Shown: piece after piece, positions 1 through 5,301 of the stretch | How the letters are laid out: each line of letters starts with the position of its first letter | How positions within the stretch are numbered: the stretch's first letter is position 1 | Assembly (NCBI GenBank): GCA_045126215.1 | Contig: JBGVOD010000020.1 | Coordinates: 1 to 15,260 of the forward strand | Reading direction: 5' to 3' | Source of the DNA: SVEL01 sp045126215 | GTDB taxonomy: Bacteria > Bacillota > Clostridia > Lachnospirales > Lachnospiraceae | DNA length: 15,260 bases | Notes under the pieces: generated by a model | The model's database searches: none | Told to the model about the DNA's origin: nothing | The model's input: only the letters and a program-made list of their open reading frames with translations | Position numbers and translations under genes: made by a program

Positions 1-156
1 GACTAAGCCCGTGTTTGAAGTTTGTTATTGGTCGTACTTTAACAATACTATCTTGGGACAATCCTGTCACTGCCTTTTTTAGAAAAAGTAGAAAAACTGC
101 GCCACAGCCTTGGCAGGCCATCGCGCAGCGATTTTGTTCAACTTCAGTTTATCGAA
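1..156. other. GC-richer segment of unknown nature with a hairpin
   Basis: This edge segment is clearly richer in G and C than the AT-rich remainder, especially at 95-130. No recognisable gene is present. Two plus-strand frames stay open (3-169, and 43 onward into the ORF ending at 411), and neither product is recognised. A hairpin is visible: CTGCGC (97-102) pairs with GCGCAG (123-128), enclosing GCC (107-109) with GGC (116-118). It is flanked by an A-run and a short T-rich stretch, so it could act as a weak terminator or be part of a small repeat or RNA. The window edge prevents deciding. Confidence 0.3.
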
Positions 157-411
157 TTGATGATGTATAGAATTAATAAAAAAGTTCATGTATTAGTGCA
201 CTGGAAAAAGGGTGAGAACCAATCAGTGCTCTTACAATTTAGAAAGGATATGTTTGATATCTGTTACCTGTCTGATATGGTGGATATGGAGAAATTTAGA
301 TTTTGCATACAGAAATATATATACGTGGATACTACAATTGGTATAAATGATGCAGATGAGATAAGAAAAAGATTTGTCAAGAAAAAATACTTGACACATT
401 CTTATATATAG
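157..411 (+). CDS. doubtful small hypothetical protein (84 aa)
   Basis: The open frame starts at TTG 157, with ATGs at 160 and 163, and ends at TAG 409-411. The same frame is open without a start codon back to 43. No ribosome binding site precedes any of the starts. The product is basic, with no signal peptide, membrane segment or motif that I recognise. The end of the frame overlaps the -35 box of the next promoter, which is common in compact genomes but equally expected for a chance ORF. It could be the remnant of a longer gene entering from the left. I would not rely on it being expressed. Confidence 0.22.
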   Translation: MMMYRINKKVHVLVHWKKGENQSVLLQFRKDMFDICYLSDMVDMEKFRFCIQKYIYVDTTIGINDADEIRKRFVKKKYLTHSYI

Positions 412-419
412 TATAATAT
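391..419 (+). promoter_or_regulatory. strong sigma-A-type promoter for ylxM-ffh
   Basis: A perfect -35 TTGACA lies at 391-396. The -10 is either TATAAT at 412-417 (15-bp spacer) or TAATAT at 414-419 (17-bp spacer). Transcription would begin near 424, leaving a leader of about 70 nt before ylxM. This is the best consensus promoter in the window and probably drives the ylxM-ffh-rpsP-khpA block. Confidence 0.7.
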
Positions 420-492
420 AGCATACGGAGTCATTTGGACTGTAATATTATGTACAACAATATGGCAGTTCGTGAATCATAAGGAGACTACT

Positions 493-849
493 ATGGAAAA
501 GATTTTAAGACAATCATTGCTTTATGATTTTTATGGAGAGCTTCTTACAGAACATCAGAAGAATATATATGAAGAACATGTATTAAATGATGTTGGCCTT
601 AGTGAAATAGCCTCTGAGATGGGGGTTTCAAGACAGTCAGTACATGATCTTGTTAAAAGATGTGATAATATTTTAGAAGGATATGAGACAAAGCTTAAGC
701 TTATTGATAAGTTTATGACTGCAAAAGCAAAGGTTAAAAAGATTCACGATATTACAAAACAGTTTGATTTGCTTGATATTTCTGATGATGAGAGAAAATT
801 AATAAACAATATTAACGAATTGTCAAATGAAATATTAGAAGAAATGTAG
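493..849 (+). CDS. ylxM: YlxM/p13-like helix-turn-helix protein (UPF0122)
   Basis: This 118-residue protein matches the YlxM family, encoded next to ffh in low-GC Gram-positives and thought to modulate the signal recognition particle. Residues 8-22 carry the family's N-terminal LLYDFYGELLTEHQ-type segment. Residues 34-60 form a sigma-70 region-4-like helix-turn-helix (LSEIASEMGVSRQSV). The C-terminal third is charged and helical. The start is ATG 493 because AAGGAG at 481-486 lies six bases upstream; an in-frame GTG at 472 has no such site. It ends 12 bases before ffh, so the two are almost certainly co-transcribed from the promoter at 391-419. Identity is firm; the biochemical role of YlxM is less settled than that of Ffh. 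Confidence 0.93.
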   Translation: MEKILRQSLLYDFYGELLTEHQKNIYEEHVLNDVGLSEIASEMGVSRQSVHDLVKRCDNILEGYETKLKLIDKFMTAKAKVKKIHDITKQFDLLDISDDERKLINNINELSNEILEEM

Positions 850-861
850 AGGAGGTTAAGT

Positions 862-2211
862 ATGGCATTTGAAAGTTTATCAGACAAATTACAAAACATA
901 TTTAAAAACCTCAGAGGAAAAGGACGTCTTACAGAGGCTGATGTAAAGGCAGCATTAAAGGAAGTTAAGATGGCATTACTTGAAGCTGATGTTAGTTTCA
1001 AGGTGGTTAAACAGTTTATAAACTCTGTACAGGAAAGAGCTGTAGGTCAGGATGTTATGACATCACTCACACCTGGACAGATGGTTATAAAGATAGTTAA
1101 CGAAGAGATGGTTAAGCTTATGGGCTCAGAAACTACAGAGTTATCTATCAAACCGGGTAATGAAATTACTGTTATTATGATGATGGGTTTGCAAGGTGCC
1201 GGTAAAACAACTACTACAGCAAAGATTGCCGGTAAGCTTAAACAGTCTGGTAAGAGACCGTTACTTGTAGCCTGTGACGTATATCGTCCTGCAGCTATTG
1301 AACAGTTGCAGATAAATGGTGAAAAGCAGGGTGTACCTGTATTTGCCATGGGTACAGGACATAAGCCTGTAAATATTGCAAAAGCAGCATTAGAACATGC
1401 AGCAAAAAATGGCAACAATGTTGTTATTCTTGATACAGCTGGTCGACTTCATGTTGATGAAGATATGATGAATGAGCTTGTTGAAATAAGAGAAAACATT
1501 GATATACATCAGACAGTTTTGGTTGTAGATGCCATGACAGGTCAGGATGCCGTAAATGTTGCTTCATCATTTGAGGAAAAGATAGGAATTGATGGTGTAA
1601 TTCTTACAAAACTTGATGGTGATACAAGAGGTGGTGCTGCATTATCAATCAGAGCGGTTACAGGAAAACCAATATTATACATTGGTATGGGCGAAAAACT
1701 ATCTGATTTGGAACAGTTCTATCCGGATAGAATGGCTTCAAGAATTCTTGGAATGGGTGATGTGCTTACACTTATTGAAAAAGCATCACAGGCTGTAGAT
1801 GAAGAAAAAGCCAGAGAAATGGAAAAGAAGCTTAAAAAGGCTGAAATAGGATTTGATGATTATCTAGAATATATGAATCAGATTCGTCAGATGGGTGGCT
1901 TGCAGGATATTCTGGCAATGATTCCTGGTATGGGAAGTCAATTAAAGGGAGCACAGCTTCCTGATGACAAGGCTCTTGGAAGAATTGAAGCAATTATCTT
2001 TTCAATGACACCAAAGGAAAGAAGCAATCCAAACATTTTGAATCCTTCAAGAAAGAACAGAATTGCAAAGGGTGCTGGTGTTGATATTGCTGAGGTAAAT
2101 CGACTTGTTAAGAATTTTGAACAAGCTAAGAAGATGATGAAACAGATGCCTGGATTGATGGGCGGTAAAAAACACGGTGGTAGAATGGGAAAATTCAGAT
2201 TTCCATTTTAA
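862..2211 (+). CDS. ffh: signal recognition particle protein Ffh (SRP54)
   Basis: Ffh is the GTPase and signal-sequence-binding subunit of SRP. With 4.5S/6S scRNA it delivers nascent membrane and secreted proteins to FtsY and the Sec translocon. The 449-residue length is normal. Residues 1-90 form the helical N domain. The G domain shows the P-loop GLQGAGKT at 109-116, DTAGR at 191-195 and TKLDGD at 249-254, followed by the RGGAALS segment. From about 325 on is the M domain, with the RNA-binding SRKNRIAKGAG helix and a Met-rich tail (KMMKQMPGLMGG). AGGAGGT at 851-857 sits directly after the ylxM stop and fixes the ATG. Nothing is missing. Its receptor gene ftsY, often nearby in related bacteria, is not in the window. 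Confidence 0.99.
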   Translation: MAFESLSDKLQNIFKNLRGKGRLTEADVKAALKEVKMALLEADVSFKVVKQFINSVQERAVGQDVMTSLTPGQMVIKIVNEEMVKLMGSETTELSIKPGNEITVIMMMGLQGAGKTTTTAKIAGKLKQSGKRPLLVACDVYRPAAIEQLQINGEKQGVPVFAMGTGHKPVNIAKAALEHAAKNGNNVVILDTAGRLHVDEDMMNELVEIRENIDIHQTVLVVDAMTGQDAVNVASSFEEKIGIDGVILTKLDGDTRGGAALSIRAVTGKPILYIGMGEKLSDLEQFYPDRMASRILGMGDVLTLIEKASQAVDEEKAREMEKKLKKAEIGFDDYLEYMNQIRQMGGLQDILAMIPGMGSQLKGAQLPDDKALGRIEAIIFSMTPKERSNPNILNPSRKNRIAKGAGVDIAEVNRLVKNFEQAKKMMKQMPGLMGGKKHGGRMGKFRFPF

Positions 2212-2262
2212 TCATATAAACTTTATTAATTAATATTTTTAAACATTTAGGAGGCAAATAAA

Positions 2263-2508
2263 ATGGCAGTTAAAATGAGATTAAGAAGAATGGGACAGAA
2301 GAAAGCACCTTTTTATAGAGTAATCGTTGCAGATTCTAGATCACCAAGAGATGGTAAATTCATCGCTGAAGTTGGAACATATGATCCAACAGTTGAACCA
2401 AGTGCTATATCTTTCAATGAAGAAGAAACAAAGAAATGGTTAGCAAACGGAGCTCAGCCTACAGAAGTTGTTGCAAAGTTATTAAAGCAGGCTGGTATCG
2501 AAAAATAA
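2263..2508 (+). CDS. rpsP: 30S ribosomal protein S16
   Basis: S16 is a small RNA-binding protein needed for assembly of the 5' and central domains of the 30S subunit. The 81-residue product is of standard length. It begins with the family signature MAVKMRLRRMGQKK, followed by PFYRVIVADSRSPRDG and the GTYDPT motif at about 38-43. AGGAGG at 2249-2254 fixes ATG 2263. It lies 51 bp after ffh and 42 bp before khpA, in the order ffh-rpsP-KH-rimM-trmD-rplS typical of Clostridia. I see no convincing promoter in the ffh-rpsP gap, so expression probably depends on upstream transcription. Confidence 0.98.
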   Translation: MAVKMRLRRMGQKKAPFYRVIVADSRSPRDGKFIAEVGTYDPTVEPSAISFNEEETKKWLANGAQPTEVVAKLLKQAGIEK

Positions 2509-2517
2509 TAGCAAATT

Positions 2518-2537
2518 AGTATGTATATAGACATACT
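2518..2537 (+). other. hairpin just upstream of the khpA ribosome binding site
   Basis: AGTATGT (2518-2524) pairs perfectly with ACATACT (2531-2537) around a six-base loop. No T-run follows, so it is not a terminator. It ends two bases before the khpA Shine-Dalgarno sequence (GAGGTGA, 2540-2546) and could affect translation or mRNA processing. Confidence 0.5.
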
Positions 2538-2550
2538 GTGAGGTGATTCT

Positions 2551-2781
2551 ATGAAGGAATTAGTTGAAGTAATTGCAAAAGCACTAGTTGATTTGCCGGA
2601 TGAAGTAGTAGTTACTGAGAGAGAAGAAGAAAAAGCTATTGTTATCGAACTTAAAGTTGCACCAGATGATATGGGCAAGGTAATCGGTAAACAGGGACGT
2701 ATTGCTAAATCTATTCGTTCAGTAGTAAAAGCTGCTGCATCAAAAGAAGATAAAAAAGTTATTGTTGATATTTTGCAATAA
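2551..2781 (+). CDS. khpA: KH-domain RNA-binding protein KhpA (YlqC)
   Basis: This 76-residue protein consists of a single type II KH domain. KhpA, usually working with KhpB/EloR, binds RNA and influences cell division and elongation in Gram-positive cocci; its role in Clostridia is inferred from those studies. The RNA-binding loop is visible as GKVIGKQG at residues 42-49 (GxxG: G46 to G49), followed by the helix IAKSIRSVVKAA. GAGGTGA at 2540-2546 fixes ATG 2551. The gene sits between rpsP and rimM, its usual place. A hairpin precedes its ribosome binding site and a perfect terminator follows the stop, while its last codons appear to hold a promoter for rimM. Confidence 0.96.
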   Translation: MKELVEVIAKALVDLPDEVVVTEREEEKAIVIELKVAPDDMGKVIGKQGRIAKSIRSVVKAAASKEDKKVIVDILQ

Positions 2782-2793
2782 GTACATTACACT
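2765..2793 (+). promoter_or_regulatory. candidate promoter for rimM-trmD inside the khpA 3' end
   Basis: TTGATA (2765-2770, 5/6 to consensus) is followed after 17 bp by TACACT (2788-2793, 4/6). The predicted start near 2800 falls at the apex of the terminator hairpin. Transcripts from here would therefore lack its left arm and should escape termination. This is pattern evidence only. Confidence 0.45.
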
Positions 2794-2822
2794 GTCACAG
2801 AACAATCTGTGACAGTGTTTTT
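2789..2822 (+). terminator. rho-independent terminator after khpA
   Basis: A perfect 12-bp stem joins 2789-2800 with 2807-2818 (arm CTGTGACAGTGT) around the loop AACAAT. The tract TTTTT at 2818-2822 follows. This is the cleanest terminator in the window. It ends 20 bases before the rimM start codon, so rimM needs read-through or its own promoter. Confidence 0.92.
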
Positions 2823-2841
2823 AGTTAAGTTTTGGAGGCAT

Positions 2842-3351
2842 ATGGATAATTATTTTAGAGTTGGTGTAATTGCCAATACACATGGTATTAAAGGTGAAGT
2901 AAAAGTTTTTCCAACAACTGATGATGCAAATCGTTTTAAGAAGCTTAAACAGGTTTATGTTGATTTAGGAAGAGAAAAAGTTGAACTTGAAGTTGCAGGT
3001 TGTAGATTCTTTAAGAATCTTGTAATAGTAAAATTCAAGGGAATTGATGATATAAATGATATTGAAAAGTATAAAGGTAAGGATTTACTTGTAAGCAGGG
3101 AAAACGCAGTACCTCTTGAAGAGGGAGAATACTATATTGCAGATTTGATTGATTTAAAAGTCATCAATGAAGATAATGAAGAAATCGGTGTTCTATATGA
3201 TGTAATGCAGACGGGTGCAAATGATGTATATGTCATCAATATGACAAATGGTAAAGAGCTGCTATTGCCGGCTATAGATGACTGTGTACTTGATATAAAT
3301 CTTGAAGAAGGCTATATTAAGATTCATATTCTTGATGGATTACTAGACTAA
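2842..3351 (+). CDS. rimM: ribosome maturation factor RimM
   Basis: RimM binds S19 and assists assembly of the 30S head. The 169-residue product has the N-terminal RimM barrel with FRVGVIANTHGIKGEVKVFP-type residues at about 5-24. The C-terminal PRC-barrel domain runs from about 95 to 165 (YYIADLIDLKV, then the GANDVYVI segment and LLPAIDDCV). ATG 2842 is chosen because GGAGG lies at 2834-2838 and the protein then starts MDNYFRVGV, as in homologues. An in-frame GTG at 2809 falls inside the terminator hairpin and has no ribosome binding site. The Shine-Dalgarno spacing of three bases is short. trmD follows 18 bp downstream. Confidence 0.97.
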   Translation: MDNYFRVGVIANTHGIKGEVKVFPTTDDANRFKKLKQVYVDLGREKVELEVAGCRFFKNLVIVKFKGIDDINDIEKYKGKDLLVSRENAVPLEEGEYYIADLIDLKVINEDNEEIGVLYDVMQTGANDVYVINMTNGKELLLPAIDDCVLDINLEEGYIKIHILDGLLD

Positions 3352-3369
3352 ATATTTTAGGAGAAAATT

Positions 3370-4050
3370 ATGAATTTTCATGTAATGACGTTATTTCCTG
3401 ATATGGTATATAATGGTCTGAATACAAGCATAACAGGGAGAGCTATTGCAAATGGGCTTATGACTCTTAATACTGTTGATATAAGAAAATATACAAAAGA
3501 TAAACATAATCATGTAGATGATTATCCATATGGTGGTGGCGCAGGTATGGTAATGCAGGCTCAGCCGGTATATGATTGTTATATGGATATTGTAAATACG
3601 TACAATATCAAAAAACCACGTGTAGTTTTTCTTACACCAACAGGTAAGGTATTTAATCAGCAGATGAGTAAAGAGCTTGCTATGGAAGATGACATAATAT
3701 TTTTATGTGGACATTATGAGGGTATTGATGAAAGAGTTATTGAAATGATAGTTACAGATAATGTGTCCATTGGTGACTATGTATTAACAGGAGGAGAACT
3801 TCCTGCAATGGTAATGATTGATTCAATATCAAGAAATATAAAAGGTGTATTAAATAATGACATTTCTGCTGAAACAGAGAGCTTTTCGAATAATCTTTTA
3901 GAGTATCCACAATATACAAGACCACCTGTATTTATGGGTAAAGAGGTGCCAGAAGTTCTTTTAAGCGGTAACCATAAAATGATAGATGAATGGAGACTTA
4001 ATAAATCAATAGAAAGAACTAAAGAAAGAAGACCAGATTTATTACAATAA
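3370..4050 (+). CDS. trmD: tRNA (guanine-N1)-methyltransferase TrmD
   Basis: TrmD uses S-adenosylmethionine to methylate G37 of tRNAs, preventing +1 frameshifts. The 226-residue protein is slightly shorter than the 240-255 common in other bacteria but carries the full fold: PYGGGAGMVMQ at 53-63, and the trefoil-knot SAM site made by LTPTGKVFNQ, FLCGHYEGIDERVIE (111-125) and SIGDYVLTGGELP (133-145). The C-terminal domain has LLEYPQYTRP and ends SIERTKERRPDLL. In the linker the usual DSF, which carries the catalytic aspartate (D169 in the Haemophilus enzyme), reads ESF (E170). AGGAG at 3359-3363 supports the start. It follows rimM closely, as in most bacteria. Confidence 0.98.
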   Translation: MNFHVMTLFPDMVYNGLNTSITGRAIANGLMTLNTVDIRKYTKDKHNHVDDYPYGGGAGMVMQAQPVYDCYMDIVNTYNIKKPRVVFLTPTGKVFNQQMSKELAMEDDIIFLCGHYEGIDERVIEMIVTDNVSIGDYVLTGGELPAMVMIDSISRNIKGVLNNDISAETESFSNNLLEYPQYTRPPVFMGKEVPEVLLSGNHKMIDEWRLNKSIERTKERRPDLLQ

Positions 4051-4054
4051 GGGG

Positions 4055-4083
4055 TTGCATATCTTTAAAACTTATGGTAAACT
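4055..4083 (+). promoter_or_regulatory. candidate promoter for rplS
   Basis: TTGCAT (4055-4060), a 17-bp spacer and TAAACT (4078-4083), with TGG just upstream of the -10 giving an extended -10 element. It begins five bases after the trmD stop. Transcription would start near 4090, giving a leader of about 90 nt that contains the structure at 4104-4158. Confidence 0.5.
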
Positions 4084-4103
4084 ACCAAAGTTAAAATAAA
4101 TTA

Positions 4104-4158
4104 GATGTTCCTCTGGTATATCAGGAATTGTTTTCTGAACATTGTATTATAGAACATC
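4104..4158 (+). promoter_or_regulatory. structured rplS leader, possible L19 autoregulatory element
   Basis: GATGTTC (4104-4110) pairs perfectly with GAACATC (4152-4158). The same left arm can pair instead with GAACAT at 4137-4142. A local stem TTCCT (4108-4112)/AGGAA (4123-4127) would compete with both. r-protein leaders of the L19 type are known in low-GC Gram-positives. I cannot confirm that this matches that family, so the assignment is an inference from position and pairing. Confidence 0.45.
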
Positions 4159-4181
4159 GGGTATTTAAGGAGGTTCATCAG

Positions 4182-4529
4182 ATGAACGAAATTATTAAAA
4201 ACATCGAAGCTGCACAGCTTAAAGAAAATGTTTCAGACTTCAACGTAGGTGATACTGTTAAGGTATACGCTAAAATTAAAGAAGGTAACCGTGAAAGAGT
4301 ACAGGTTTTCGAAGGTGTTGTACTTAAGAGACAGGGCGGAAGCTCAAGAGAAACTTTCACAGTTAGAAAGAACTCAAATGGTATTGGAGTTGAAAAGACT
4401 TGGCCATTACACTCACCAACAATTGAAAAAATCGAAGTTGTTAGAGCTGGTAAAGTAAGACGTGCTAAACTTAACTACTTAAGAGACAGAGTTGGTAAGG
4501 CAGCTAAGGTTAAAGAATTAGTTAAATAA
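4182..4529 (+). CDS. rplS: 50S ribosomal protein L19
   Basis: L19 lies at the 30S-50S interface of the ribosome. The 115-residue product is of standard length. It shows the N-terminal helix MNEIIKNIEAAQLK, the FNVGDTVKVYAKIKEG strand, GVVLKRQGG, FTVRKNSNGIGVEKTWPLHSP and the C-terminal KLNYLRDRVGKAAKVKE. All are characteristic. The start is ATG 4182, with AAGGAGGT at 4167-4174; upstream in-frame codons back to 4128 lie in the structured leader and are not conserved coding sequence. It has a probable promoter and leader of its own and is closed by the terminator at 4542-4571, so it can be controlled separately from rimM-trmD. Confidence 0.99.
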   Translation: MNEIIKNIEAAQLKENVSDFNVGDTVKVYAKIKEGNRERVQVFEGVVLKRQGGSSRETFTVRKNSNGIGVEKTWPLHSPTIEKIEVVRAGKVRRAKLNYLRDRVGKAAKVKELVK

Positions 4530-4541
4530 TTTAAGCAGAGC

Positions 4542-4571
4542 AGGACAAGTACTTATGTATTTGTCCTTTTT
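4542..4571 (+). terminator. rho-independent terminator after rplS
   Basis: AGGACAA (4542-4548) pairs with TTGTCCT (4561-4567). The stem is extended by a G-T pair and TAC (4550-4552)/GTA (4557-4559), leaving the loop TTAT. A T-run covers 4567-4571. It lies 12 bases after the rplS stop. Confidence 0.9.
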
Positions 4572-4580
4572 GTTGCACAA

Positions 4581-4626
4581 GACCGGCAAGCACCATAATG
4601 CTTGCATGAAATGGTATTTGCCGGTC
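4581..4626 (+). other. long imperfect hairpin between rplS and lepB
   Basis: Three nested stems share one axis: GACCGGCAA (4581-4589)/TTGCCGGTC (4618-4626), ACCAT (4592-4596)/ATGGT (4611-4615), and ATGC (4598-4601)/GCAT (4604-4607). No T-run follows, so it is not a terminator. It lies 46 bases upstream of the lepB start codon. Function is unknown: it could be an mRNA stabiliser, a leader structure or a small palindromic repeat. Confidence 0.6.
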
Positions 4627-4664
4627 GTAAGAATATGGAGCACTATCATGCTTGCTCGAATTGG
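4590..4664 (+). repeat. imperfect 25-bp direct repeat, 50-bp period
   Basis: 4590-4614 and 4640-4664 agree at 20 of 25 positions, sharing GCAC and ATGCTTGC blocks and ending in TGG. The first copy forms the upper part of the hairpin at 4581-4626. The second runs into the lepB Shine-Dalgarno sequence (GGAGGG, 4663-4668). This suggests an old local duplication of about 50 bp. Confidence 0.6.
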
Positions 4665-4672
4665 AGGGTTTT

Positions 4673-5218
4673 ATGGGATATTTTAATCCGATACCAGAGA
4701 AAAAAACTGCAATAGATTTTGTTTTAAAGACAATATGTGATGTTATAGTTGTTATTGCTCTGGCGTGTTTTTTTATATATTTCTTTTGTGAAAAGGCAGA
4801 TGTAGTTGGAAATTCTATGTCTGATGAAATTGTAAATGGAGAGGTTGTTTTAATCGATAAGATGAAGTATGAGCTTCGTGAACCAAAACGATTCGATGTG
4901 ATTGTTTATAAGATTGATGATAATATAAATATTAAGAGAATTATAGGCTTACCGGGTGAGAAGATAAAAATTGTTGATAGTACAATATATATAGATGGAA
5001 AAGCTATTGAAGACAAATACTTTGAGGGCAATTATGAAAGTGGTTATGTAGATACTGAAATTGAAATCGGTCCTGACGAATATTTTGTTATGGGTGACAA
5101 TAGAAATGTAAGTGAAGATTCAAGATTTACTTACGTTGGCAATATAAAATATGAAGATATAATAGGGTGTGCATGGTTTGTTGCATCACCATTCAATAAA
5201 CTTGGTTTTATTGATTAG
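4673..5218 (+). CDS. lepB: signal peptidase I, first copy, atypical active-site box
   Basis: Type I signal peptidase removes signal peptides from exported preproteins on the outer face of the membrane. The 181-residue protein has one membrane span at about 17-38, then the nucleophile in GNSMSDEI (Ser48), the general base in IKRIIGLPGE (Lys88) and the MGDNRNVSEDSR box (140-151). After Ser-Met the family normally has x-P-T-L/I; here it is S-D-E-I, so the proline and threonine are missing. ATG 4673 is chosen because GGAGGG lies at 4663-4668; the upstream TTG at 4652 is inside a repeat. It lies after the rplS terminator with a long hairpin leader. The catalytic dyad is intact, so it is probably active, perhaps with altered preference. 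Confidence 0.92.
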   Translation: MGYFNPIPEKKTAIDFVLKTICDVIVVIALACFFIYFFCEKADVVGNSMSDEIVNGEVVLIDKMKYELREPKRFDVIVYKIDDNINIKRIIGLPGEKIKIVDSTIYIDGKAIEDKYFEGNYESGYVDTEIEIGPDEYFVMGDNRNVSEDSRFTYVGNIKYEDIIGCAWFVASPFNKLGFID

Positions 5219-5244
5219 TCTTGCATCTGCATAAAGAGATGTTC

Positions 5245-5272
5245 TTTTAGAGTTTTTAAGTTATATTATAAT
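5245..5272 (+). promoter_or_regulatory. weak candidate promoter for ylqF
   Basis: A perfect -10 TATAAT is at 5267-5272 in the 83-bp gap before ylqF, about 30 bases upstream of the start codon. The best -35 at workable spacing, TTTTAG (5245-5250, 16-bp spacer), is poor. The region is AT-rich, so a chance match is possible. Confidence 0.3.
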
Positions 5273-5301
5273 AGAATAGAATGAATTAAGGAGCAATTTA
5301 A

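Noticed and set aside
79..189. Minus-strand ORF of 36 residues in the edge segment
   Set aside because: No ribosome binding site, very short, and all real genes are on the other strand. It may simply reflect the unusual composition.
472..492. GTG 472 as the ylxM start
   Set aside because: No Shine-Dalgarno sequence precedes it. AAGGAG at 481-486 serves ATG 493, where family similarity also begins.
1047..1418. Minus-strand ORF inside ffh, and similar minus-strand ORFs across the window
   Set aside because: They lie wholly opposite strongly conserved genes, lack ribosome binding sites, and have shadow-type composition rich in Ser, Ile and Phe.
2809..2841. GTG 2809 as the rimM start
   Set aside because: It lies in the terminator hairpin and has no ribosome binding site. 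Family homology begins at ATG 2842.
4249..4458. Second plus-strand frame within rplS
   Set aside because: It is an out-of-frame shadow of the certain L19 gene, with no own ribosome binding site.
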